Shown piece by piece: positions 1 through 6,294 of a stretch of DNA of 10,208 bases (positions within the stretch are counted from its first letter, which is position 1; each line of letters starts with the position of its first letter). Position numbers and translations under genes: made by a program. A model generated the notes under the pieces. That model saw only the letters and a program-made list of their open reading frames with translations, ran no database searches and was not told the origin of the DNA. The DNA is from Ruminococcus flavefaciens (GTDB lineage: Bacteria > Bacillota > Clostridia > Oscillospirales > Ruminococcaceae): positions 1 to 10,208 of the forward strand of contig DBYI01000021.1 in the NCBI GenBank assembly GCA_002310115.1, read 5' to 3'.

Positions 1-977
1 TACTTCTTGCTCTCATCATAGTTTGCGGGAAGAAGTATATTATAAGGCTTGTTCTTGTTAGCCTTCTTAGAGAAGTAAGTCTCCTTCTTTATTGTACCGT
101 ACTGAACGCCCTGTTTCTTCGTATGCGAATCATTCGGCTCGTTGTTTACCAGCGAATCCTGAACTATCTTAGTAAGCTCTTCCATAGTATACTTCTGCTG
201 ACCGGGTACGACCTCAGGCTCTACGACAGGAAATTCGTTGATAGTACCCATTACGAACTGAGTAATGAGAAGAGCATCGGTAATTTCATAAACTCCGTTG
301 CTGTCTGCATCGGCAGCTTTCAGCATCTTCTTATCCTCGATACCGTTAATAAGTCCCTTTCTAGCGAGCACAATATCAAAGCAGTCTATCTGTCCGTCAT
401 AATTGATGTCACCCTTATGCATTGCGACAGGCGCTGAGGGCTCTCCTATCTCTGTGCCGCTCGCTGCGCCGACTACCTCGTCAACATAGAAGTTGCAGGT
501 GCTTTCCTCTGTCTCGATGTAGAGCTGGATATCTGTCGCTCCATCAGGAATTGTAAAGCTTTTGTTTTCAAGATGAGCCCACTTTCCCTTTTCAGCTGCC
601 ACCTCTGCAATCTTCGGATATTTTGTACTGCTTCCGTCACTGTACTGAAGTGTGAGGTAAAATGTTGCCGATTCCTCCTCACTCATTACATAAGCGCTGA
701 ATGAGTAGTCCTGACCTGCCTTAAATCCTGAACTCAATCCCACCATAGCGCCGTTCCAGGCACTTGCTCTGCCGCTTGCAAGAAGCGAGCATTCTCCCGA
801 GCGTGATGTGCCTGAGACTACCTTTACAGAAGCAGAGCCTCTGCCGCTCCATTTTTCAGTACCCTCCTCAAAGGTGCTGTGAAGCAGATAGTCTTGCTCG
901 GCAGCAATTGATGGCATAGTGCCTAATGTTGAAAACGCCATAACTGCCGCCAAGAGAGTTGAAAAATATTTTTTCAT
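1..977 (-). CDS. Secreted CBM22-dockerin-esterase (CE1-like), 3' part outside window
   Basis: This is the first 325 codons of a secreted plant cell-wall enzyme; it runs off the left edge with no stop. Residues 1-26 are a signal peptide (MKKYF, hydrophobic core, cleavage near SIAA|EQ). Residues about 28-172 look like a CBM22-type xylan-binding beta-sandwich (FEEGTEKWSGRG near the start, YVDEVVG at the end). Residues about 188-246 are a type I dockerin with two calcium loops, D190-I-N-Y-D-G-Q-I-D-x-x-D and D223-A-D-S-N-G-x-x-E-x-x-D, which should bind a scaffoldin cohesin. A linker leads to YFSKKANKNKPYNILLPANY (residues 301-320), the usual opening of CE1 acetylxylan or feruloyl esterase domains; the catalytic serine would lie outside. 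AGGAGG at 985-990 sits 7 nt before the ATG. The CE1 call rests on a short stretch; the dockerin is the surest part. Confidence 0.88.
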   Translation of the reverse strand, partial: MKKYFSTLLAAVMAFSTLGTMPSIAAEQDYLLHSTFEEGTEKWSGRGSASVKVVSGTSRSGECSLLASGRASAWNGAMVGLSSGFKAGQDYSFSAYVMSEEESATFYLTLQYSDGSSTKYPKIAEVAAEKGKWAHLENKSFTIPDGATDIQLYIETEESTCNFYVDEVVGAASGTEIGEPSAPVAMHKGDINYDGQIDCFDIVLARKGLINGIEDKKMLKAADADSNGVYEITDALLITQFVMGTINEFPVVEPEVVPGQQKYTMEELTKIVQDSLVNNEPNDSHTKKQGVQYGTIKKETYFSKKANKNKPYNILLPANYDESKK

Positions 978-1025
978 TCTCTTTCCTCCTTTAAATAATA
1001 TAAAAAAACACATTCTCATGCTTCA

Positions 1026-1054
1026 TTTTTACCATAATTTTTGTGATATGTCAA
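1026..1054 (-). promoter_or_regulatory. Sigma-A type promoter of the CBM22-dockerin gene
   Basis: On the minus strand a perfect TTGACA (1049-1054) is followed after 17 bp by TAAAAA (1026-1031). Initiation would fall near 1018, giving a leader of about 40 nt that contains the AGGAGG site. Confidence 0.7.
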
Positions 1055-1103
1055 CCCACAATATGAAGATTTTGTGTATAAATTCACGATAATGGTCAAT
1101 TGA

Positions 1104-1120
1104 GTGACACAAAAGTCCAC
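1104..1120. repeat. Imperfect inverted repeat GTGACAC-AAAA-GTCCAC
   Basis: A GTGACAC arm (1104-1110) and a GTCCAC arm (1115-1120) flank AAAA. A near copy, GTGACAC-ACAAAA-GTGCCAC, lies at 2927-2946 in the leader of the phosphatase gene. The second copy pairs as a 7-bp stem with one G-U. Both are upstream of or within leaders, so a shared regulatory site is possible but unproven. Confidence 0.35.
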
Positions 1121-1196
1121 TTTACCGTTTTATTTTACCATTTTTATTGATTTTTTACCACAAATTATTAAAAAAATAGTATTTTCTGCTTTACTG

Positions 1197-1225
1197 TTGA
1201 TTTGCTTTTAGATGTGTGTTATAAT
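1197..1225 (+). promoter_or_regulatory. Sigma-A type promoter of the glycosyltransferase gene
   Basis: TTGATT (1197-1202), a 17-bp spacer and a perfect TATAAT (1220-1225). Transcription would start near 1232, leaving a leader of about 100 nt before the start codon. Confidence 0.75.
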
Positions 1226-1259
1226 TATTTATTGAACCACATCTCTAAGAGATAATTAC

Positions 1260-1311
1260 GTTCAATTTTGAACTTCCCAGAACTAAAGCTTCGTAGGTTT
1301 CAGCTCTGGAC
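1260..1311 (+). promoter_or_regulatory. Palindrome and hairpin in the glycosyltransferase leader
   Basis: GTTCAA-TT-TTGAAC (1260-1273) is a perfect palindrome apart from its TT centre. It is followed by an imperfect stem with CCAGA (1278-1282) pairing to TCTGG near 1305-1310 and a TTCG-containing loop. Both lie between the predicted start of transcription and the gene, so either could be an operator or an RNA structure. No known riboswitch class is recognised. Confidence 0.35.
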
Positions 1312-1339
1312 TTGATATAAACGAAGGGAAATGATAAGA

Positions 1340-2047
1340 ATGTCTATCAGTACAGTACTGCTTGCTTACAAAGAAGCTGAAAATCTCAAAGTTCTTCTTC
1401 CACAGATAAAGAAACAACTCGACAGCACAGGCGAAAAATACGAGATAATCATAATCGACACTGAAAAGCCTCTTGACAACACCGAAGAAGTTTGCAAACA
1501 GTATGGAGCACAGTATGTCAATCAGAAATACCCCAAATTCGGCGGTGCTTTCCGCACTGGAATTGAATGCGCAAAATATGACAAATTCCTGATACTTGAC
1601 AGCGACGGCTCACATAATCCTAAATATATTCCTGCTATATACAAAGCAATGAAACCTAATATTGACCTCGTTATTGGTTCACGATACACAAAGGGTGGCA
1701 AAACCAATGACAGCAAGACGTCAATTATCATGTCACGCTGTCTTAATTTCGTGTTCAGAATAGCTCTCGGAATTAAGGCTAAAGATATCTCAACGGATTA
1801 CAGGCTGTACCGTACAGAACAGCTCAAAAAGGTCAAGCTCGACTCAGAAAATTATGACATTCTAGAGGAAGTGCTCTTAAAACTAAAGCTTCAGAACGGA
1901 AAACTCCGAATCGCTGAAGTTCCCATAGTTTTCAAGAAGCGACTTTTCGGCGAGTCAAAAAGATCCCTTATTCCTTTCATGATAAGCTATCTCAAAACGC
2001 TTTTAAGACTTATTGGTATAAGGATTAAGCATACATTCCAAAAATAA
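1340..2047 (+). CDS. Family 2 glycosyltransferase, DPM1/polyprenol-phosphate sugar synthase-like
   Basis: Probably transfers a sugar from a nucleotide donor to a polyprenyl phosphate or a related lipid acceptor at the cytoplasmic face of the membrane. Numbered from the ATG at 1340, the GT-A fold shows LLAYKEAENL near residues 7-16, the metal-binding D-x-D-G (DSDG, 87-90), GSRYTKGG (113-120), DISTDYRLY (149-157) and EVPIVF (193-198) with FGESK just after. These are the block motifs of DPM1-like enzymes. It has no C-terminal transmembrane pair, so it is the soluble or peripheral type. The usual VDDGSxDxT block reads IDTEKPLDNTE here. An upstream ATG at 1331 is in frame, but AAGG (1324-1327) is too close to it; 1340 gives better spacing and the family's usual N-terminus. 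It has its own promoter and ends convergent with the phosphatase gene. The exact acceptor is unknown. Confidence 0.85.
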   Translation: MSISTVLLAYKEAENLKVLLPQIKKQLDSTGEKYEIIIIDTEKPLDNTEEVCKQYGAQYVNQKYPKFGGAFRTGIECAKYDKFLILDSDGSHNPKYIPAIYKAMKPNIDLVIGSRYTKGGKTNDSKTSIIMSRCLNFVFRIALGIKAKDISTDYRLYRTEQLKKVKLDSENYDILEEVLLKLKLQNGKLRIAEVPIVFKKRLFGESKRSLIPFMISYLKTLLRLIGIRIKHTFQK

Positions 2048-2060
2048 CATTTGAAATAAC

Positions 2061-2130
2061 AATTGAGTAGGAGGCGGCGATAACGCCGCCGACCTCTCAC
2101 AACACCGCACCTACGGTTCCGTATTGTCGG
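2061..2130 (-). mobile_element. Relic of a group II intron 3' end (domains V-VI, probably class C)
   Basis: On the minus strand, GAGAGG-TC, a perfect GGCGGCG/CGCCGCC stem with a UUAU loop (2073-2090), then CCU-A-CUC-AAUU form a textbook domain VI. The A opposite 2068 bulges out eight nucleotides from the 3' end (2061). Just upstream is a TACGG-AA-CCGTA hairpin followed by GGTGCGGTG, resembling the tip and 3' strand of domain V; its 5' lower strand does not pair, so the copy is truncated there. No intron-encoded reverse transcriptase is present. Class C introns insert directly after terminator stems. This relic lies just downstream, on its own strand, of the terminator at 2144-2169. The family assignment is from recognition of the secondary structure. 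Confidence 0.6.
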
Positions 2131-2143
2131 GCAAACTAAAAAG

Positions 2144-2177
2144 ACTCCATGCAATTTGTTGCATGGAGTTTTCTTTA
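2144..2177. terminator. Bidirectional rho-independent terminator
   Basis: A perfect 11-bp stem (2144-2154 with 2159-2169) and a TTTG loop. It is followed by TTTTCTTT on the plus strand and by CTTTTT on the minus strand. It serves the glycosyltransferase from the left and the phosphatase from the right, whose stop codon is 5 bp away. Confidence 0.9.
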
Positions 2178-2852
2178 TATTATAAAACGGTCAAGTAAAT
2201 CATCAGAACTTTCAATAAGCTCCGGCTTTACCTTTCTTTTTATGACATCCCAATTGGGCATACTATCAGAAATATTGTGTGCATCACTTCCAAACACTAC
2301 ATCACTGCACTCGTCAACAATACGCTTTGCCAGCTTTTTCTCGTTCCAGTTGCCGAAAGCGTCATTATTAACCTGCATTATCGCATTTGAGGATAGTATA
2401 TTTTCAATATCGTCCTCGCTGCAAAATTCTATACAACGATGAACATGTGCAAGCATAACGTTAAGACCGTACTCTATAGAAAGATTGTATACCTCTTCCG
2501 TCATCCACGGCTCGTAATTACGGTAAGGGAATGCCATGAGTATAAGATTTGTTCCCTCTATCGCAAGCTTTTCAATATCCTTTACTTCGGATATGCCTCT
2601 TTCAACAGCAACCTCCGCTCCGAGAAGCATATTCTTTATAGGAGATCTATCTTTGACAATTGCAAATGAAGCCTCCCTTTTTTGAAGGAATGATTCCACC
2701 GATTCTTCCTGATGATAATAAAAATGAGGAGTAAAAATAACTCTTTTTACCCCTTGCTCCTTCATCATCTCAAGCATTGCAAGTGAAGTACCGAGACCGT
2801 TGGAGCCGTCATCGAGTCCAGGAAGAACATGACAATGGTATTCTGTTAGCAT
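2175..2852 (-). CDS. CpsB/YwqE-type protein-tyrosine phosphatase (PHP superfamily)
   Basis: A metal-dependent phosphatase of the kind that dephosphorylates bacterial tyrosine kinases controlling capsule or exopolysaccharide assembly. The 225 residues open with HCHVLPGLDDGS (6-17), the family's signature. They continue with the PHP metal ligands: H6, H8, H43 in FTPH, E80 in GAEV, H136 and H138 in AHVH, and D190 and H192 in GSDAH. The fourth block is usually HPERY; here it reads HVHRC, a departure at an otherwise conserved spot. The length is slightly short of the usual 240-260. Upstream, GGGCGG about 8 nt before the ATG is an imperfect ribosome site. The gene stands alone, with no cognate kinase or chain-length regulator in the window, and has a long structured leader. 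A histidinol-phosphatase-like activity cannot be excluded. Confidence 0.88.
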   Translation of the reverse strand: MLTEYHCHVLPGLDDGSNGLGTSLAMLEMMKEQGVKRVIFTPHFYYHQEESVESFLQKREASFAIVKDRSPIKNMLLGAEVAVERGISEVKDIEKLAIEGTNLILMAFPYRNYEPWMTEEVYNLSIEYGLNVMLAHVHRCIEFCSEDDIENILSSNAIMQVNNDAFGNWNEKKLAKRIVDECSDVVFGSDAHNISDSMPNWDVIKRKVKPELIESSDDLLDRFII

Positions 2853-3067
2853 TATTTTCCGCCCTTTTTCTTTTTATTTTTCAGGTTATGTTTCCATGCT
2901 TATCAAAAAAGACGTTCCGCCTGTTTGTGACACACAAAAGTGCCACCCGCCTCACAGTTAATTATAGAACGCTTTTTTATTTCAAGTGTAATAAAAAAAT
3001 TTCTCACAGCGCCTAATTGTAAGATATCTTTAAATACACATACAAACTCTTCTGCATAGAAAACGCA

Positions 3068-3146
3068 TACGGAACGCATATTTCTTGATATGTATATTAA
3101 GAGAAAATTTTATCTGTAATTTTCTCGCAGAAATATACGTTTCGTA
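3068..3146 (-). promoter_or_regulatory. Large structured leader hairpin upstream of the phosphatase
   Basis: Two 18-nt arms (3068-3085 and 3129-3146) pair with one G-U and one mismatch. They enclose a second perfect 9-bp stem (GAGAAAATT, 3101-3109, with AATTTTCTC, 3118-3126). The structure starts about 14 nt after the predicted start of the minus-strand transcript and some 215 nt before the phosphatase start. The arms' two differences partly preserve pairing, as expected of an RNA element. No T-run follows, so it is not a plain terminator. A regulatory leader or small RNA is inferred; no known family is recognised. Confidence 0.5.
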
Positions 3147-3166
3147 ATAATCAATTCTCATGTACT

Positions 3167-3196
3167 ATTATAATACATTTATGATGTATATGTCAA
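3167..3196 (-). promoter_or_regulatory. Near-consensus promoter for the phosphatase leader transcript
   Basis: A perfect TTGACA (3191-3196) and a perfect TATAAT (3167-3172) are 18 bp apart on the minus strand. The spacer holds ATACAT-5 nt-ATGTAT (3173-3189), an exact inverted repeat that could be an operator. Start of transcription would be near 3160, giving a leader of about 300 nt. Confidence 0.75.
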
Positions 3197-3443
3197 GAGA
3201 TTGAAATAAGTAAAAAAGTTTTTTTCACTTATCACCAAATTACTGGCAATAAATATCGGAAATATTAATTCATCTGTAGAGAAAAAACATGAAATCATTT
3301 TTATGGATGTTCACGCTTTCCAAAAACTCAAAAAAGCACATAATGTCAGTTTATTGTTTTACTACAGTAAAATATTATCTAGTTTGATCCATATTATTAT
3401 AAGCCAGTAACCATAGCCAAACTCCTTCCACAGAATCACAAAT

Positions 3444-3472
3444 TTGAGTTAAATAAGTTTTACTTGTATATA
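3444..3472 (+). promoter_or_regulatory. Possible distal promoter for the dockerin protein
   Basis: TTGAGT (3444-3449), 17 bp, TATATA (3467-3472), overlapping a TATAAT at 3469-3474. It points toward the dockerin gene and is weaker than the proximal promoter at 3583. Confidence 0.35.
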
Positions 3473-3535
3473 ATTTTTATATGTTAAATAAACACATCTA
3501 TAATCAGTAAAAGACATGCATTCTTATCATTACCC

Positions 3536-3585
3536 CAAGTGTACAAAGCGCATAAAAATACGGATTCAAGCTCTGCATACACTTG
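3536..3585. repeat. 8-bp inverted repeat CAAGTGTA / TACACTTG around the proximal promoter
   Basis: CAAGTGTA (3536-3543) and its exact reverse complement TACACTTG (3578-3585) are 42 bp apart centre to centre, about four helical turns. The right arm overlaps the -35 box of the dockerin-gene promoter. A repressor or looping site is possible; a chance match cannot be ruled out. Confidence 0.35.
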
Positions 3586-3611
3586 ATTTTGTGCAAAACA
3601 TATGATATAAT
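3583..3611 (+). promoter_or_regulatory. Proximal sigma-A promoter of the dockerin protein
   Basis: TTGATT (3583-3588), 17 bp, perfect TATAAT (3606-3611). Start of transcription near 3618, right at an AAACAG/CTGTTT inverted repeat (3618-3637). The leader is about 45 nt. Confidence 0.75.
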
Positions 3612-3662
3612 GTTGACAAACAGTGATATTTCTGTTTATTCTAAAAATGGCAGGTGAACACA

Positions 3663-5918
3663 ATGAGATTCCAAAGAACTGTAGCTGCTTTTATCGCAGT
3701 TGCAACTGCATTAGCACCATTATCTACAAGCAGCATATCTACTTTTATCCCATCGGCTGTAAGTGCTGAGGACAATTCCAAAGGCGCTGCTCTCCCCGAA
3801 TGGATTCCCTATGATTACGATACTGCTCTGAAATTCCGCAATACATACGGCGCTACACATATTCAGGATGGACTAGTATGCATTGTTTTCAAGGAACAGT
3901 ATGAAAGCGTCCCAACAGATGTGAACGAGGAGCTACTCAGTTATAAAGTAAAGACGACAGATAATATGATGAAGGAGCTGAAACACAGCATCTACATCTC
4001 AAAGGACAGTAATTACGTCTATGAGGCAGTAGTATACTTTGCTCCTCAGAAGCAAGGTGAATTTGAAGTCTATCTTGTGGATCACCGGAGTGGCATCGCA
4101 GCTTTTCCTACTGTTTCTCCTCCTTTTTTTACAACTCCTTATTATAAGTTCGTGATAGACGCGGATAAGAATATCACGGAGACAGATATTTTCAGCTGGC
4201 TCCCTGACAGTATTACCGAGTACAAGGAATATGTCTCAAAAAAAGGAACGGTTTCTGTGAATGACAATTATGTTGTGTTCTGCCTTGATTCAAGCGCAGG
4301 CACACAATACACATGGTTCGAAGACTCACAGGAAAAGCATTCAAACTTTATGGGAGTCAACACAGTAGAGTGCAGTATGGAAACAGAAATTCCCCTTGAC
4401 GGCGGAGAATTGAATACCATCCAGGCATATCAGGCGACCAAGGACGGAAAATCTAGAATAGTATGGAATTATGCTCCATCATATGACTACGGTGAACCAG
4501 AAGTTAAAAAAACTCTAATTGCTGAATGTACTGTTCTTGATGACTCAACGCATATACTTATCGATGATGCATACATACAAGACGCAGAGTTTTCTTTTGC
4601 GCATTACAGCTTATATTCGAGCGACCTTACAGCATCCTCATATGAAATTTATAATAAGTTTTCGGATCCCAGGTCGGCTGTTATCGAATCAAAAAAAGAA
4701 CTTTCAGGCTTCCTTTCTGTTTACCTTAACGAAAAAGCTCTTAATAAGTTCTTATCACAGTACAGCGACAGCTTCTTTGAGAATAATGTACTGCTGCTGA
4801 ATACATATCTTGATCCGTATAAAGGACGTATCTTCAAGCACGGACTAAACAGTGTATATTATAAGGATGATAAGCTCACAGTGGACTTCACATCTGTTAT
4901 AAGTGCCAATTTAATGAGGACTTCATACTTTGATATCCTACAGCTGTCAATTCCTAAGAAGGACTATAATGACAACTATGACGTGGTATGGCAATGCGAG
5001 GAAATTCTGGATTACGACCTCAAGCGAATCAGTGTTATTGACGAGGACACAGGCGAGTATATCGCCATAGCAACCGATAACGTCCTTGACATGTTTGGGA
5101 ACAGTATGAAGTACCTTGAAGGAAGGAATCCTTACTTCTGGGATACAGAATTTGCTACTACCGACTGGCATGAACTCTCTCTAAATGAAAAATTCCTTCC
5201 TGATGGCTACGAGCTTTCAACTGGTATCCCCAAGGAAATAAAGAATTACTCATACAACTCCGCTGATATCATTTTCAGAGTGAAAAAGACAAAACCAATT
5301 GAGGTAAAATACACAATAGATAAGTTTTCAACAATAACTCCGAGACTCTTCCCTGAGCAACTATCTGAAACAGGGTTCAATAACTATGAGCCGGCAGTTG
5401 TAACTTCAATTGAAGAGCTTTCTGGAATACTGTCACTTTATATAACAGAAGAATATCAGAAAAAGTATTTTTCAGCCTATGATGAAATTTTCTTCAATGA
5501 TAATGTCCTTCTTCTCTATACTTTCGTAGACTCAACTGGCGGAGAAAAGGTAAGAATAAATGACAACAATATCACATCTGATAATATTACTGTCTATTAT
5601 TCAAAACCTGCAGAAGATTTTCATGTCTGCAATACTGATTATTTTTTCATTTTACAGGCAACTGTTCCTAAAAGCGCATATAACGGACAGAAAACAGCTT
5701 GGAAATGCATTGGAGATACTAACGGAGACGGTAATTTTGGAATTGCAGACCTGGTCACATTACAGAAATGGCTCCTTGCTGGCTCAGAGACTAAGCTTTC
5801 TGACAAAAAAGCAGCTGATCTCTGCGAAGATAACGTTATAGACACTTTTGACCTTATTGCTATGAGAAAAATGCTTATAGATGTACACAATCTCAATAGC
5901 ACCAAAAATATGAGATAA
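3663..5918 (+). CDS. Secreted dockerin protein with two PrcB-like domains
   Basis: A 751-residue exported protein of unknown function, likely attached to a cellulosome. Numbered from the ATG at 3663: signal peptide 1-35 (cleavage AVSA|ED); an N-terminal region with two related segments, LPEWIPYDYD near 44 and LPDSITEYKEY near 180; a domain at about 332-445; a linker; a second copy at about 574-682; and a dockerin at 684-742. The two copies share ELSGxLSxY, then Y-D/S-x-x-FFxxNVLLL, later FxILQxxxPKxxYN and a W-x-C end. They resemble the PrcB C-terminal fold, an assignment made by eye. Dockerin loop 1 (DTNGDGNFGIAD) is canonical; loop 2 (DLCEDNVIDTFD) has Cys at position 3 and Asn for Gly at 6, so it may bind calcium weakly. 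No catalytic motif is seen. An in-frame GTG at 3654 overlaps the AGG that best serves the ATG. Confidence 0.82.
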   Translation: MRFQRTVAAFIAVATALAPLSTSSISTFIPSAVSAEDNSKGAALPEWIPYDYDTALKFRNTYGATHIQDGLVCIVFKEQYESVPTDVNEELLSYKVKTTDNMMKELKHSIYISKDSNYVYEAVVYFAPQKQGEFEVYLVDHRSGIAAFPTVSPPFFTTPYYKFVIDADKNITETDIFSWLPDSITEYKEYVSKKGTVSVNDNYVVFCLDSSAGTQYTWFEDSQEKHSNFMGVNTVECSMETEIPLDGGELNTIQAYQATKDGKSRIVWNYAPSYDYGEPEVKKTLIAECTVLDDSTHILIDDAYIQDAEFSFAHYSLYSSDLTASSYEIYNKFSDPRSAVIESKKELSGFLSVYLNEKALNKFLSQYSDSFFENNVLLLNTYLDPYKGRIFKHGLNSVYYKDDKLTVDFTSVISANLMRTSYFDILQLSIPKKDYNDNYDVVWQCEEILDYDLKRISVIDEDTGEYIAIATDNVLDMFGNSMKYLEGRNPYFWDTEFATTDWHELSLNEKFLPDGYELSTGIPKEIKNYSYNSADIIFRVKKTKPIEVKYTIDKFSTITPRLFPEQLSETGFNNYEPAVVTSIEELSGILSLYITEEYQKKYFSAYDEIFFNDNVLLLYTFVDSTGGEKVRINDNNITSDNITVYYSKPAEDFHVCNTDYFFILQATVPKSAYNGQKTAWKCIGDTNGDGNFGIADLVTLQKWLLAGSETKLSDKKAADLCEDNVIDTFDLIAMRKMLIDVHNLNSTKNMR

Positions 5919-6283
5919 ACTTTCAGAGTCTACGCAGCAATAAATCTTTCTTTGGCGGTAGTTATACATCGCCAACAATGATAACAAATGCAGATGATCT
6001 TCATAGCTATCTCAATTCAGGATATTATGGAGATGCGCTCGATAAATACGATGATGAATGGTTCAGCAGTCATAAGATTATGATGATAAGTATAGGAGAA
6101 ACAAGCGGCTCTATAAGACACGAAGTGACAGATCTGACCAGCGATTATGTCACTATAAAGCGTATTGTTCCGGAAATCATGACTTGCGACATGGCTGCAT
6201 GGGATATACTCATTGAATTCGATAAAACTGCGGAAATCAGCGATAATTTCAAAGTTAATCTTACTGAATTACAATTATATTAA
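5909..6283 (+). pseudogene. Third PrcB-like module, out of frame with the dockerin gene
   Basis: An open frame from 5900 to the stop at 6281-6283. Its first ATG is at 5978 (101 codons) and has no ribosome site. The protein has TNADDL, KYDDEWF, ETSGSIRHEV, then RIVPE and TCDMAAWDILIEF. This is a closer match to the PrcB-type family than the two copies upstream. Similarity to those copies begins before the ATG (YTSPTMITNADDL against NYEPAVVTSIEEL), so translation from 5978 would lack the domain's first strand. The frame is -1 to the dockerin gene. One extra A in the five-A run at 5904-5908 would join them into a protein of about 873 residues ending in this module. No slippery heptamer is evident at the junction. 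I read it as a frameshifted tail, or else a remnant of a related gene; a small independent protein from 5978 is the less likely option. Confidence 0.6.
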
Positions 6284-6294
6284 TTTCTGAAATC

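Larger units (their letters stand above)
978..1339. other. Divergent intergenic region between dockerin enzyme and glycosyltransferase
   Basis: This 362-bp AT-rich gap holds two back-to-back promoters. The minus-strand one is at 1026-1054 and the plus-strand one at 1197-1225. Between them is an imperfect inverted repeat (1104-1120). The plus-strand leader carries a palindrome and a hairpin. I see no open frame worth calling. Confidence 0.75.
2853..3662. other. Long intergenic region between phosphatase and dockerin protein
   Basis: An AT-rich gap of about 800 bp with divergent promoters. From the left it holds the phosphatase leader, including a second TATAAT on the minus strand (2961-2966) with no good -35 at 16-18 bp. 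A large inverted repeat (3068-3146) and a near-consensus minus-strand promoter (3167-3196) follow. Beyond these are an AT-only inverted repeat (3206-3232), the palindrome TTTTACT-AC-AGTAAAA (3357-3372), and two possible plus-strand promoters. No protein gene was convincing. Confidence 0.7.

Noticed and set aside
123..437. Plus-strand open frame of 104 codons opposite the CBM22-dockerin gene
   Set aside because: It is the antisense shadow of a well-supported dockerin coding sequence and matches no family.
3062..3080. Direct repeat AACGCATA twice, 11 bp apart, considered as an operator or iteron
   Set aside because: Only two copies, and both belong to or adjoin the left arm of the leader hairpin, which explains the sequence better.
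3206..3232. AT-only inverted repeat (ATAAGT...ACTTAT with A and T runs) that resembles a terminator
   Set aside because: The stem is nearly all A-T with a bulge, has no gene ending at it, and lies upstream of promoters on both sides.
3357..3372. Palindrome TTTTACT-AC-AGTAAAA
   Set aside because: No promoter of good quality overlaps it, and such AT-rich palindromes arise readily by chance here.
3289..3387. Small open frame of 32 codons (MKSFLWMFTLSKN...) in the long intergenic region
   Set aside because: No convincing ribosome site or promoter at a suitable distance, and a composition expected of AT-rich noncoding DNA.
5901..5918. Programmed -1 ribosomal frameshift joining the dockerin gene to the third module
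   Set aside because: The junction lacks a proper X-XXY-YYZ slippery heptamer in the zero frame and no strong downstream structure is evident; an indel is the simpler explanation.
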